Below are positions 48,649 through 61,565 of a DNA stretch of 64,000 bases, piece after piece. The stretch's first letter is position 1. Each line of letters opens with the position of its first letter. A program made the translations under genes and the position numbers. Source of the stretch: Tachypleus tridentatus (taxonomy: Eukaryota > Arthropoda > Merostomata > Xiphosura > Limulidae); NCBI RefSeq assembly GCF_004210375.1, contig NC_134830.1, positions 60,383,576 to 60,447,575 on the forward strand. The letters run 5' to 3'. Below the pieces are notes generated by a model. The model was given only the letters and a program-made list of their open reading frames with translations, searched no databases and was not told where the DNA came from.

Positions 48649-48743
48649 CTTTGGAGTGCTTTTTCACCAAAGAAATCACCGAGCTCTAAAGTTCGGATAA
48701 ACTTTTCTTCCTCTAATTCTGGAACCTTCATAGTTACTTTCAC
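48649..48743 (-). CDS. for: Protein kinase G, exon 7: cGMP site B
   Basis: Residues 254-284: VKVTMKVPELEEEKFIRTLE and LGDFFGEKALQ. FGEKAL is the first half of the site B phosphate-binding cassette, with the Glu that contacts the ribose. Donor CAAAG/GTAAAA, acceptor CTCAG/GTGA. Intron 7 upstream of exon 8 (44355-48648) holds one foldback element and otherwise AT-rich DNA. Confidence 0.94.
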
Positions 48744-50893
48744 CTGAGAATTAATTTTTTAAATATTAATTCCACCTGTAATTTTCTTAAATTATCTATA
48801 CTTACTAATATAATTCTGTTTCAACTGAATGCAACAGTACAGAAATAATGTCATAATATACAGTTTATTTGAAGTAATATGAAAAGTATTTTTACAATTC
48901 AAAGAACTGCTAAAGTTACCCTTCCATAACAAGAAACAGAATGCATCTTTAGTTAAGCAAATTGTAACAGTTTTTTCAAAATTTTCATACAGGTCTCCTG
49001 CATGCATCTAGTGGTACACCTTTGAAAAGTAGATGTAAAAGGGCCATATGTTTGCATTAATCCTCTAGTTTAGGCATCAGTTACTTAATAAAACTTGTGC
49101 TTATGTGATCCTGTTTTTGTTGTGTCCTCCTGGGGTGAAGTCATACTTATATCAAGTGGTTGTACAAAAACTTGTGTAAGTTAGTGTAAATAGAGGTTTA
49201 TCTCCATTGAATACATCTAATGAGAATGACTGATGATGTAGATAATCTACAAATTGTGTAACATACCATGATAGAACCTTGGTCTGACAGTTTGGTATCA
49301 TCACTATTCCAATTCATGTTTTTCACTACAATAAGTAACCAGAGAGTTCAATGTTAGATACAGATGCTGGACCAGCTCTAATGAAAGAACTGTGTCATTT
49401 GTGTAAAAATAAAAGCTGATGATTTTAGTCAATCATTCGTGTTTGCTTGTTTTCCTTTGCTATACTTATTTCTTTATTTCTCTCAGCATAGCACTTTTAA
49501 AATCTACTGTATAGCAGATAGTTGATACTTTTCTATGAATACCACAGTCATAAAATAATAACTATTGTTGCGGTTAACGCCACTTGCAGAAACTATGGAA
49601 AACTGATAAACCGTCATATCATTCAATCATTCATTGGGTGTGTGCCCAAGTTTTTCAAATAGCCCACTTAAAAAATAAAAAAATAAACATTTAAGGAAAA
49701 ATAAACTTAGCATTTAATAGGTATGGATGATTGATCAAAAGTGTGCTTAGCTGCCACGATGAGCTTTAGAATGTTAAACATTAGCAGATTTAACCATGAC
49801 ATTAACAAAAACAATAAATAATAATGTGATAATCTTCTTTAACAATTTTTTGGTTGGCTTAGTCACTGAATATATGTTGTCATTGTTTTTTTTACACAAG
49901 TTGTTACTGTAACTTATAAATCATAAGTAATTATGCTGACAGGCTATTTCATTCCTGCCCCCAACAAATTTTGTAAAATATTCCATTTATTCATAAAAAA
50001 AAGGAAGAAAAAAAGCTAAATATGTGATGTATCAGATGATTACTTAATCATCAGAAATGGAGAGATGTAAACATAATATGGTCAGTCTAGAAAATTATAA
50101 TGGGTAATAGAAAAAATCTCTTTCATCTTCAAAGGGGTGTGATTTTAATTATTTATTTGGCAGATGCATTGCTAATAAATGCCATTTTTTTAACAGTGGT
50201 TCAGAAATAACTGTGATAAGAGACCATACTTCTACTAACAGTGAAAATAAAATTATAACTATTGAAATTCACAACAACAGTAATTTTACACAGCTATATT
50301 TTTTATATATAAATTGTAAAATATTCATGAAAACTTGGTTAATGTTTATGGTATTTTTATTTTCTGTCATTCTTATTTTTGAAACTTGGTGGGAAAATAT
50401 TCCAAGAAAAAAGGATATAGTTAATATTAATTTTTTATTATTATTTTAATAACAACTGAACAAATCATACAGGGTGACATAAAAGTCATACACAACCACA
50501 ATATTTCTAAGGCTCATGCTTACCCATTACCATGCTTGTGTTTCAACAACTGAATTTGTTTTATTTTGTTACAATAATAAGCAAGGAAATTATTAACTTT
50601 GAAGGACAACCACAAGCAAGTCCTTGTGTTGAAAGTTAGCATGGCTTAGAAGTATACTGTTGGTACCTAACTTATTTGTTACTCTTGAAATGTTGAACTC
50701 ACAAACACCAGCATTAAGTTCAAATAAAGTGATATTTCTTTCTTGGAGTGTAACTTAACTGACACGACATGTAATTAATCTGTTTCTTTTATTCTAAATA
50801 CCATGTACATATATATAAAAATACTCTCAGTCTGTTATATGAAAATTATCTTTCACAGAAATTATGTACAGCAAGCAGTTCACAAGTAGACTG

Positions 50894-51008
50894 CAGCAAG
50901 CCTAGTTCATTGTATGGACATTTTGAGATACTCATAACGTTTCAAAATTGAGAATAAAGATTTCAAAATTATCTCAAAACATCCATGTACAATGAACTAG
51001 ACTTGCTG
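50894..51008. repeat. Foldback element in kinase intron 6
   Basis: CAGCAAGCCTAGTTCATTGTA with GACATTTTGAGAT on the left; the right side, reverse complemented, reads CAGCAAGTCTAGTTCATTGT, then ATGTTTTGAGAT. Arms of about 38 bp flank TTTCAAAATTGAGAATAAAG. Probably an unrelated MITE-like palindrome. Confidence 0.65.
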
Positions 51009-52469
51009 GAATTATATATCATATAATATGTCACCTACACTACACCAGTCATATCTAGTCCTGATGAAGCCTTTTGTCCTAAACCAGTGTTTATTGAGCC
51101 AGCTGAGACACAATAAAAGTAGCAGTGTCTATATACTACTTGTATCATCAACTTTCATGAATAGTAACAGTTATGGTGTGAACTAGATCATGTAAGTCAG
51201 TTGTAATTATTATCAATTCTAATTTTAGGGCAAGTACTAATAACACAATATTATGTAAGAGTAATTATAAAGTAAAACAAGTTAGCTACTTAATTCAATG
51301 TCTTCTGAATAACTGGTTGATTTGCAACTTTATAATCATCCAGTAAGAATAACATAAATTTTTATTTCTTTTGAATATTTACACAAAGACTGCCTGCACT
51401 AGCCATCAGTACTCACCAACTACTACTTTAGTAAAATATTAAGAACTGACCATCATTCTTAACACCCATGGCATCAACCTATAGAGCATGATTTTATGGC
51501 AACAGAATGAAAACCATAGAACCCCAAATTAACAGTCTAGTATGCTAGATATTAGACCATGCCAATCTAGTATACAGACACAAATTGACCTAGTGAGACA
51601 CACAGAAAAATTCTGGTGGGTCTCTCCTAGAAAATTACATAATTTTGTTATTGTTATGACAAACTTGTCAGCCTCTTCTAGCTTATTTTCTGGTAAAATT
51701 TTAGAATCCAGTCTGCCCCTTCTAGTATGTAAAATAGTTTTATTTTTAATAGAATATAAAGGTCATACTTGAACACATGCATTATTACTTGTAAAAGTCT
51801 CACATCTATAGACAGTCATAATCTTATCTACTAGAACCTTTCAATATATAAAAAAATTTTCCACTATGGCTGGTTAACTTCAAGAAGATCAGGCAGAACA
51901 AACCATGCATACTGAACATCCCTCATTTCATTCTAAATGTTATTGAAAATAACACACACACAAGATATTCAATCCCAAAACATCTGGTGATAAACTCAAA
52001 ACAGAGAGCATTAATTTTTAATGTACTTGTAAATGAACTAAAGAGAAGGTATGAGAAAACAAAAGGATATCTTTACACTGAGAAAAAGATCCACAGTGGG
52101 CAAGAATGATAACAGAAGAATGAAACAGTTATGCTCGTACAAACACAAAAAAATAGTACAATGATAAAAAAAGAAAAAAAAATCAGTTTAAATGTCTTTA
52201 TTAAGCTTCTGTTTAAATGGTTGAATGTGATTATAATAATCTACAGGGCAGAATAAAATTCTTCCTTTAAAGAAAGGTTTGAGAAACATCAATCTAGTTC
52301 CAAAATAATCATAAAGTTCACTAACTTTAAAAAGATCTGATTCTGCTATAGAATGTTAGTCTTAACAGACTTCTCAACCTACCAGTAAGAGATCTTGAAA
52401 AGTAATGTGTACAGGAATCTTTTGAATCTATAATATTTGTTGAATAGATGAAAAAGTTAATAAAAATAC

Positions 52470-52547
52470 CTTTCCCTTGCTGATGATAAAGAAAGTGTCT
52501 CCTCTAGCACCTTGTCGAATAATGTAATCACCTTTCTTGTAAGATGT
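52470..52547 (-). CDS. for: Protein kinase G, exon 6: cGMP site B
   Basis: Residues 228-253: [20 protein letters not shown] and IISKGK, the beta-barrel core of site B. Donor AAAG/GTATTT, acceptor TACAG/ACAT. Intron 6 (48744-52469, 3.7 kb) separates it from exon 7. Confidence 0.94.
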
Positions 52548-53339
52548 CTGTACAGAATAAAGTAAAACAACTGAATCAATACTAGCTTTAACTAGATTGC
52601 ATTCACAACCACACTGTCAAATAAGGCAAAATATCAGAATGTGATAAGGGTGGTGGTTATTAAAATTTTCAAATATTGAGTAATTACAAAACATTATTAT
52701 GTTTTACACAATGGTTTTCACTTTAAAGAAAGTTAGGATATTACGAAAATAATTTATTTTATGTGTTGCATAAATAGCTTTAATTGAAATAATGGTGAAG
52801 AAACTAATTCTCAATAAGCCTATCTAATTAATTTTATACAGGAACTTTTCAACTTGAATAGATTAAATAGTTAAACTACAGGTAACTGTGAAGTGATATT
52901 TTATTACAGAATTATTCTTACATTACTGAAGTGGTGTATGAACTTGGGATGGTGAAACTTCATATTATTGGGATAACTGATAATTCACTACAATCTAATC
53001 ACTAGTTTCAGTTTTTATCTAAACATTCATTTATAGCATTAATTTATCATAGTTTAATGATTGTACTAGACCATCTTCATTAATGAGTACATTACTTTCA
53101 AATTCATTTAGTTCCAATCAACACATTATTTAACTAGCTTTGAAAATTCTGAGAAACCTAATCTGTAATATTTATATTTTAAACCTAAAATTTACATAGT
53201 CTAAAATATCACAATATTTGTTACAGTGGATAAACATCTTTACTCCATAGCTTTGTGTTATAAGCTCGAGTAGTAAAATAGTTTCTACAAAAGTTTTGAG
53301 TTTTTAGTGTTTTAAAAAACAAGTACTCAAAAGAACTAC

Positions 53340-53717
53340 TTACAATCTAATATCCATGCAACGTTTTTCATCTTGCACTTTCATTTTAGGAACCATGTCA
53401 AGTTATTACTATTTATGCTAGTTATTGCAATGAATTGCAATCTTTGTTTTGTGAATAATGTTGATTTGGCCTCTTACATAACAACAAACCTACAACTCAG
53501 ATTGTACCCTGGCTATGCCAGGCCCCAAAGTGTATTTTTACAAATTACTTTTATTAAACAGAAAACAATTACAGATTCAAATTGTGTGAATGGTTTGAAT
53601 ATATTCATTTATCAACACACTGAAAACAAACTTACAACTGGCAAAAACTACAAACCAAATGATATTGTAAAGCTAAAAGATAAGACAGTACCTGTACTAT
53701 TTTTCAGTTGTAAGTAA
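53340..53717 (+). other. Unidentified open frame in kinase intron 5, opposite strand
   Basis: A frame of more than 114 codons, long for such AT-rich DNA. It includes a hydrophobic stretch (KLLLFMLVIA) before MNCNLCFVNNVDLASY and ends KDKTVPVLFFSCK. It has no ATG at its left end; the first internal ATG is near 53415. Cys residues are spread through it. It is not recognised: a mobile-element relic or a chance frame. Confidence 0.25.
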
Positions 53718-53900
53718 AGTAGATGGTATTTTGATTGAAAATTTTATAGATCTTGAAAATTATCAAAATATTAAAAAAATGTTTTTCAAACTGATGATGA
53801 AAATCTGAAGAATATAAAAGTTACTACACTCCATGAAGATATTTTTTTTAAATCTTTACCTAAATGATGAAATACAATTTAAAAAAGAAGAAAAACTCAC

Positions 53901-53964
53901 CTCTTCCAGAACATCAGCTATTTTGATCAAAGTTTCTTCACTGAGTTTTCTGAACGTTGGAACA
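53901..53964 (-). CDS. for: Protein kinase G, exon 5: link between cGMP sites A and B
   Basis: Residues 206-227: SVPTFRKLSEETLIKIADVL and EE. Donor GAAGAG/GTGAGT, acceptor TATAG/TGTT. Intron 5 (52548-53900) carries the unidentified plus-strand frame. Confidence 0.94.
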
Positions 53965-54672
53965 CTATAAAAATAGTACCAAACCACAAATATTCAAATC
54001 CTACGGTTTAACAAAATGTCTAAATTTTTGTCCAAGATCATCCAGCCTTCAAAATTACATTATCTAGAAATAAAACCAGTTATTACAGTGATTTCTAAAC
54101 TTTTCTATCCTGAGTCATCTTTAAGTATAACCATTTTTCCTCACCCCTCTCTTCCCTTCAATCTGAGTGACAAATGTCACTCAGAGTCTAGTAATACCCA
54201 CAAGAAATAATTCCTTGTGTGTTTCACATTTTTTTCCTTCTACCAATGTAAAAAGGATAAAATATATATGGGTCAATAATATATGTCATTTCTCACCAAC
54301 CACATCCTTTTATTGGCCAATTTAAAATTTTTGTCATCCTAGATGATCAGCTTACTTCAAGACTGTTGTAAGTTATGCTGTGCCTGTCCTCCTCTCTTTT
54401 AACAGTATTACACACATACTGGAAACCACTGATACCTTTAACAAAAATGTACTTACTATTTCCCTATACAGGTTTTGCCATTAGCTAATTTGTTTAATTT
54501 TCTGAAAGTACATCACCTCAACAGCAACTTATTTCAGGATAACCGTTTTTCCAATTCCTTAATAAAATCCTAGAAACCTTTGTTCTTAGATCAGTTCCTT
54601 AGTCTCCAAGCATTAAAATATAAACTATCTATGAAAGATCTAAAGCATGAATATTTAAGTTTTTATAATCAC

Positions 54673-54778
54673 CTTTTGAGGAAGTCAGTGTACTCAGCTT
54701 GTCGTATTAACCCTGTTCTCATCATAATTGTCTGGAAACACTGTCGCTCAATTGCCCAAAGTTTACAGTCCATGATGG
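54673..54778 (-). CDS. for: Protein kinase G, exon 4: end of cGMP site A
   Basis: Residues 171-205: [20 protein letters not shown], then [15 protein letters not shown]. Helices B-C of site A and the switch helix. Donor AAAAG/GTGATT, acceptor TTTAG/CCAT. Introns 4 (53965-54672) and 3 (54779-55277) hold nothing recognised. Confidence 0.94.
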
Positions 54779-55277
54779 CTAAATAGAAGCACAACAATGA
54801 AATATAACAACCATCATGTATAGGGCATAATTACATTTATTATACTTACTAGTAAATGTTGGATCATAATTTATTACACATTCATTCAATATGTTATGAC
54901 AAGAACTGGTGATAAAAATGACTGTGGTAAAATCGTCTACATAGGTCGTAAGTTAAATGATTATAAGAAATCAATTAATAGCAGACTCGTTAAATTGAGA
55001 CAGTTAATACCAAATACTTATACACAGATTTTAATTTAGGAAATAAAATATGAAGTTAAGCACATAAAAAAAAGTCTCTGCAAATTATAACCGAATTCAA
55101 TAATAAAATACAGAGGGGCTAGAATTAAAATTTTAATTTGAAAAAAAGTAGATGTTGTACAAACAGCATTTTGGAAAATATATTTAAAAAAACATTAAAT
55201 TTTAAAAAATAGTTAACTGATAAGCAGTTAGCTTTGTACACTGTTTAAAAGTTAATATAAGAAACAAAAACTCTTGC

Positions 55278-55391
55278 CTTTAACAGTGGCAGTACGGGTA
55301 CAATTGTACAGAATAGCCAGCTCGCCAAAAACTTTGCCAGGTTGCAATGTACACAGAAATTTTCCATCTTTCGACACCTCTACTTTCCCCT
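55278..55391 (-). CDS. for: Protein kinase G, exon 3: cGMP site A; GC splice donor
   Basis: Residues 133-170: [20 protein letters not shown] and [18 protein letters not shown], the full phosphate-binding cassette of the high-affinity site A (FGELA and RTA). The donor is AAAG/GCAAGA, a GC-AG intron; no GT near it keeps the frame with exon 4. Confidence 0.94.
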
Positions 55392-56302
55392 CTAAAATGA
55401 AAACATATTTTAATGGCATTTATATTCAGTGTTATACACATTTAAAATAGTAAAATATACTTCAAAGATAATCAATTTTTGTTTTCAATAATTTGAAATT
55501 CCTTAAATTGCTAAACTGCAAAACTTCGTATAAATACTTTTCTGATAGGCAGAATAAAAAAACAATTACAGTTAAAATATTGATCTGTTGTTCTTCAAAT
55601 TATTTGTATTTAATGTGTAAATCTGTGAAAAAGTTCTCACCAATCATTTAGGTAAAGACCTAAAATATCATTGGGTATGCAACCATTAATTTTCAGGACT
55701 TATAAACTCTTTTCATGGTATTCAATGAACACCTGTGTTTTGTTTCTCAAGTGCATCTTCTGTAACAAGTATTTTACTTTTATTAATGCAGATGGCGCGC
55801 TAAATCAAAATTATGAATTGTATGCTTATATACGAGATATTTTGCACATGTATTAGTGTTAAATACCGTTTAACCCTGCAACTTTGTTCCACACTAAATT
55901 TCATAATATTCATAATTATTATGTTAAATTCTGGGTTGTGACTTTTTGACACAAGTCAAAATTAAAGTAACGTGTTCTTCTTGTAGTGCTACTCAAATAC
56001 TTGAATGTTTAATGTTTCATAGAAGAAGCCCAAAAGCCGTTTTTTGCATATAAATTTCTCAATAAGTGGGTTTCTGTCATCACTGAAAATAATTTCTGTT
56101 TAAAAAAGGACTTTTACTATTCCTTTATAAATCGTAAGGCGTGGTAATGACTGGGAGTAAATGTATTAAAACAATATTTTTAACATAAACTGATATAAAT
56201 AATTTCTTATTCTTTTACAAAAATACTAGTTTTGTATTTTAAAAACACCTGAGCATTTATTCATTTACAATTATTAAGAAAAGAAAGAAAGAACATACTT
56301 AC

Positions 56303-56469
56303 CTTCCATAACAAACACAACAGACCCTACATCCCCTTCTTTAATAATCAAACTGTCCTTAGCATACTCAATCGGATACATGCAGTCCGTAATCTCTCGG
56401 ATCTGAATCATTTCAAGGTTTTTCATGAAATCATTGTCCGATATGGCTTGCTTGATTAACTCCTTTGAC
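56303..56469 (-). CDS. for: Protein kinase G, exon 2: start of cGMP site A
   Basis: Residues 77-132: [40 protein letters not shown] and VVFVME. Donor GGAAG/GTAAGT, acceptor TATAG/GTCA. Most likely shared by all isoforms. Intron 2 (55392-56302) is where CpG density begins to rise. Confidence 0.95.
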
Positions 56470-56599
56470 CTATAAAATGCGAAGCATATACTTCCCATCT
56501 CATATTTTAATAACTGATTGGGTTTCTTTGTTGTTAAGCCCAAAATTACACAATAACTAATCTCTGATGTGCTCATCGAAGATATGGAACTTTTACTTG

Positions 56600-56881
56600 T
56601 TTGTTGTTTGTTTTGTTTTTTAATTTCGCGCAAAGCTACTCGAGGGCTATCTGTTTTAGCCCTCCCTAATTTAACAGCGTAAGACTAGAATGAAGGCAGC
56701 TTTTTATCACCATCTACCGCCAACTCTTGGGCTACTTTTTTACCAACGAATAGTGGGATTGACCGTCACATTATAACGCCTCCACGGCTGAAAGGGCGAG
56801 CATGTTTGGTGCGATGGGGATTCGACTCCGCTACCCTCAAATTACGAGTGGAACGCCTTAACCCACCTGGCCATGCCAAGC
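56600..56881 (-). repeat. Full-length tRNA-Thr-like SINE
   Basis: T-rich tail, GCGCAAAGCTACTCGAGGGC, ACCGCCAACTCTTGGGCTAC, and a head with ATTACGAGTGGAACGCC and GGCCATGCC. It lies 131 bp upstream of exon 2, in the kinase antisense-tail orientation. Confidence 0.9.
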
Positions 56882-57617
56882 ACTCCGAGCTTTTTAATTA
56901 ATTAACTTTTAAGTGTTATAGTTAACTACTGCTATTCTCATTATGAATACATATAAGTGAGCATGAGAAATACGGATACAATCTTTTTTCTTTTTCTTTT
57001 AGCTTTAACGAAAACTTGATCAACAAACGTTTCGTACAGTTATTACAGAAATTAAACACTTTATGAAAATACTTTATTTGACGATAGTGTCGTGTCACTG
57101 CATTTATCATAATTTTCTAGGTCAAAGTATGTTGAGACAAAAAATGAGGTAGATACTCCCAAAAAACAAAGAAAAGATTACGAGCAAAATATTAAAATAA
57201 ACAATTATCTATGAATATCCTGCGGTTTTCGTGCACAACCATAATTGATGCACTGTATTAACAAATATTACTGCTAATGCTATTTAAGGTTTCGTTTATA
57301 TTTTCCAACAAAATTATATACACGAACAGGTAGCCTTTCTGTAAACAAATGACGTCACGATTGCAGAAACCCATATCTAATTGCCATTGTGATAAGTTGT
57401 TAAATTTTCAAGACAACACAAGTGTTACTAATGTTTAGTATCTCTTGTGAAAATTCGTAAAACAAAAGAGCAGAATAGAATACACACGAATGCTTAACTC
57501 TGACGTAAAAGATAATGTGATGAAAGTACAAATTACTAGAAAATTATTAAATAACATGTCTCTCAGCGCTATTATAAGTGGGCAGGATGAAGAAAGCAAG
57601 CACTTAAACTGCGCTAA

Positions 57618-57848
57618 GGCCCCGACACGGCCAGGAGGTTAAAGCACACGTCTCGTAATCTGAGAGTCGCGGGTTCGAATCTCTATCACACCAAACATGC
57701 TCGCTCTTTCAGCCGTGTGGGCGTTATAAAGTTACAGTCAATCCCACTATTCGTTGGGAAAAGAGTAGCCCAAGAGCTGGCGGTGGGTAGTGATGACTAG
57801 CTAGCTGCCTTCCCTTTAGTCTTACACTGCTAAATTAGGGACGGCTAG
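57618..57848 (+). repeat. tRNA-Thr-like SINE, 3' truncated
   Basis: The head GGCCCCGACACGGCCAGG includes CTCGTAATCTGAG and box B GGTTCGAATCT; the body stops at TAGGGACGGCTAGA, where another tRNA-like piece starts. Confidence 0.85.
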
Positions 57849-57912
57849 AATGTTTAGTGACGGGATTGGAACCCGTAGATCCCGAGTCAAGCGCCCTAAC
57901 CTCCAGGCCTTT
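57849..57912 (-). repeat. Second tRNA-like head, tail to tail with the SINE
   Basis: On the minus strand GGCCTGGAGGTTAGGGCGCT, then a CTCGGGA loop and box B GGTTCCAATCC. No body follows. Either a fragment of a related SINE or half of a composite element. Confidence 0.5.
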
Positions 57913-58667
57913 CTTCCTTTATAGTGCATCCGCGCCTCAAAGTGTAAAGCGCAGTGTGTTTGTTTTTGCCATTAGGGGGCGCAACTTGCAGATCCTCAGT
58001 TAGTCACGTCAACCATTAGGTTAGATCTGTTATTTAAATAAACTACAACCCGACACATTTTATGCTCACGTAATTTCAATAAAACTTGTTAAATGTGGAT
58101 CACAACAGGACACTGGGGGAAAAAATCCGAAAATAAAATTAAGCTGGTTGAACACCACCCATTTTTTTGTTGTTGTTGATCTTATAATGGTTTGCAGTTG
58201 TACAACGAACGTTACAAGAATAATATCCAAAACTATTTTATTTCTGAAGTTGCAGAAGCACTATAAACCAGTAGATTGACAACTTTTAATAAAACTCGAG
58301 TAAAATCCGTATTTTAGTTTAGATTTTTCTTGCCGTATTCTTCTTTGTTTGCCCATTATAGTATGTTTTTGCCACTCACGTTACGTGTGCGTGGTACACT
58401 ATTGTATCAGAAGAAACAGATCACAGGTAGGAGTTACGGGCTAAGGAAATGTAGTTTTACTTTCGAGGCATGTTTTCTGACCTAATTTAGAACTTTATTA
58501 TCTTAGCTGGAGGGACAAAAGCGATTATGTTTCGTTTATTAAGTAGGTGTTTCAAGGGTTAGAATGTTAACAGTTATTAAAACTTACAGTAAACAGCAAA
58601 CTTTTAATTTACAATAAACAGCTGGATAGCCCAGTTTAGTCAGTAATGACTGGTGTAGTTTTAGACG

Positions 58668-58775
58668 TATCAAATAAGAGCAACATCGGGCTATCTGTTG
58701 AGTCCACCGAGGGAAATAGAACCCTTGATTTTGCCATTGTAATTCAGTAGACTTACTGCTGTACCAACGGGAGAC
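58668..58775 (-). repeat. tRNA-Val-like SINE, subfamily A, tail missing
   Basis: AACATCGGGCTATCTGTTGA, then ATAGAACCCTTGATTTTG and CTTACTGCTGTACCAACGGG match the minus strand of the copy at 15853. Confidence 0.7.
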
Positions 58776-61249
58776 TTTTCTTTATTTCACACCTAAAATT
58801 GGGAACAGAAATAATTAACTGCTCTTTTTGCGACCTCATCCCTAACTAACCTCAAAAACGTTTAAGTTTTTTAAGTTTAAGTTTTAAAAACTGCATCATA
58901 AATGTAATTTTTTTTTCCCGAAGTAAAACATCGTTAAAATAAAGAGGGCGTGAAGATGTAAATTTTCCCTCCAATAATAATCGCTTGTCAATTAAAGAAG
59001 ATTTAGTTGCTTCTATTGGCATTTACTTAAAACGACTGAACATTACAATGATATTGTGAAAAATACAGTTATAACAATGATAGCCAACAAACTATTAGCT
59101 TACAATGTTAATTCTAGATTTTACTTAAGAATGAATAACATCTGGGTTTCCAAGGCTGACAAGGGCTGCGAAATTAATATCGAACAAATGTCCTTATAAA
59201 GATACAGATAAAAGTTAGAAAAGGTTCTATCACAGTTTTTATAATAGGGTGAAGCCTAATAAAATAACAGTATTCCAAAAATTGTTTAACCTCAGAGTCC
59301 AAGTTCAAGGAAGGTCCAGTTCAATCTACACTTTGATCAAGGTGTGTCACTGGGTTATACTTGTTTAGGAGAATTCCATTCCTCATCAATAACCCTGAAC
59401 ACAAGTTAAACCAGAGATATATGTGCTGGACCTGTGTCACAATGAAAAGTATCAAACATATTGCTGAAGTGAACATGCTTATGTGTGGCTATATAACGTG
59501 AAGGACTGAATAATGGCCAATGACACTATTGTTTCACTTCACCTATCCAGTGTATAGGATTTTCTGGTAGTGATTACCAAGCACGTTCACACCAACAGTA
59601 TTTGAGAGTGAAAACTGTTGTCAAAATTATTTTGACCCCTAGTGAAAGAAAAAATGATTTATTTTGCCTTGTTTTTACTTCTTCAAAGAACTCCATGAAG
59701 TTGGTATTATGTTCCTGCACGTTGTGTACAGTATAGTTTCTTTGTCCCATTTGGCCACTAAATTTATTACTAAAATAAGTTTAAAATAAACTAATTATCA
59801 TATTTGCATGGTAATGATTTTACATCCGCATTAAACTCTTAACCACTGATAGAAGTTTTAGTCCTAACATTATTGGCAGAATTTAGAACAAGTATTTATA
59901 TAGGTTAATGGCTTCAAGATGATAATACGATTACATGTGAATATTAGATATTCAAATAATAATATTTTAAAATCACGGTGACTATAGCGTAAAGCTTTCT
60001 CCTCGTTATAAGTTAGAGAATCTTATTATTGTTATTCAAATAAAGTAAGACAGGATGATAAATGTGGTTTTTATAAAATGCATTGTAATGACGGTTTAAG
60101 TTATATCGGCCATATATGCAGAAGTTTGAAATTTAAGAGTTAAAAACCACAAAAATACTGAAGTCAATCATCAAACTTTGACAAACGTTTTGCAAGCATA
60201 TCGCACATTCGATCAATTGTTATAATGTTCAGCTTCGTCACAATAAGTAATTAAATATTACAGAATATTTGGAAATCGTAAACATTTGTAGTGTTATTTT
60301 GGATAAAGAATTTTGTCCGGATATCACGGAACTTTATCTTATAAAAGTTACATGGTATTATGGGTAAGATATTTATGTAATACTTTGTTGATTTTATATG
60401 CGCGTGCACATATTTAGGTACACAAATCGTTTCTTATTGTAACTCCTTGATTCTCCTGATGGTGTCGCTGTAGGTCACCACCGAAACTATAGAGGGCGCT
60501 GTGGTGTGGCTTTAGTTCAATAACTTTTGTAGACGTATCATTTTTTAATTACTTAATGTTTAAATGGTTATTCAAAAGCTTAGTATTCTCCATATCCAAC
60601 CGCCAACACAGATCCAATATTTTCTTTATTTAGTTGCGTCGGATCAACCCGAACTTATTAAAAGCGGTAACCCCGCGAGTCCCTTAAAAGACAAATCTCT
60701 GGCGTTGTATCTATCGAATTAGGTCAGTAGTTTACGTTCCCCACAAGTCTACTTTACACGTATCGTATCGTCTAACGTTTTGCAACATTAATTCTTTTAA
60801 TCACTTATCTCACGTTACTGAATATAATGCTTTCTCATGTTTTCTTTACCTAGCGGCTCCCAATGAAAAAATAAGCGCAGATATTAATAACGCTCGTTAT
60901 TACTGTTTCATATTTCTTCTACTAACAAAGTGCGCGGGCGTATTGGAATGTAATTATCGAAACTTAATGAGATTAGCTTTCTGCCTTCGCAGTTTTAAGT
61001 TGCACACAGAATTTCAAGCCACATGATTGTAGAAACTGTCATGCCATAAAGCTTCACTGCGCAACTTATTTCCACGACTGCTAATCGATTGATGCCCGCA
61101 CAGCTAAAAACAATCCAACTAGTATTCCAAGTTTTATTATCATCTACAAAGGCTCGGAATTTGAAACAGAATTTTAAAAGGACGCATTACGAACAACGGA
61201 GAACACTACCATACAGTTTAAAACACTTTGTTTCTTAAATATTCTTTTT

Positions 61250-61450
61250 CAACGTACAACACCACGTGCTGTGGTGAGTGAGAGACAACTCAAAGCACCA
61301 CACATTTCGTCGCGTGCAGCAGCGTAATAGCACGAACCACGAGCTGCTCACTGAGGCTTGTTCGTTTAGATCAATGCCACACTGTCTAGAGTGGGGGATT
61401 GAACCTAGGATTTTAGCGTCATAAGTCCGTACGCTAACCGCTAACCCGTA
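61250..61450 (-). repeat. tRNA-like sequence with unfamiliar body, possible fourth SINE family
   Basis: On the minus strand box A-like GGGTTAGCGGTTAGCG, a CTTATGA loop and box B GGTTCAATCCC are followed by a GC-rich body unlike the other families. Single copy in this window. Confidence 0.4.
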
Positions 61451-61565
61451 GCGGTACCTCACTCAGGTTAATGTTTAAGCTACGGAACATGATTGCTTTT
61501 ATGTTTGTGTTTCTTTTAGATTTGGTGTTTTATTTGAGCAGAAACACAATACTGGATTACAAGTA

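Noticed and set aside
54580..54786. 68-codon plus-strand frame
   Set aside because: It is the antisense shadow of kinase exon 4.
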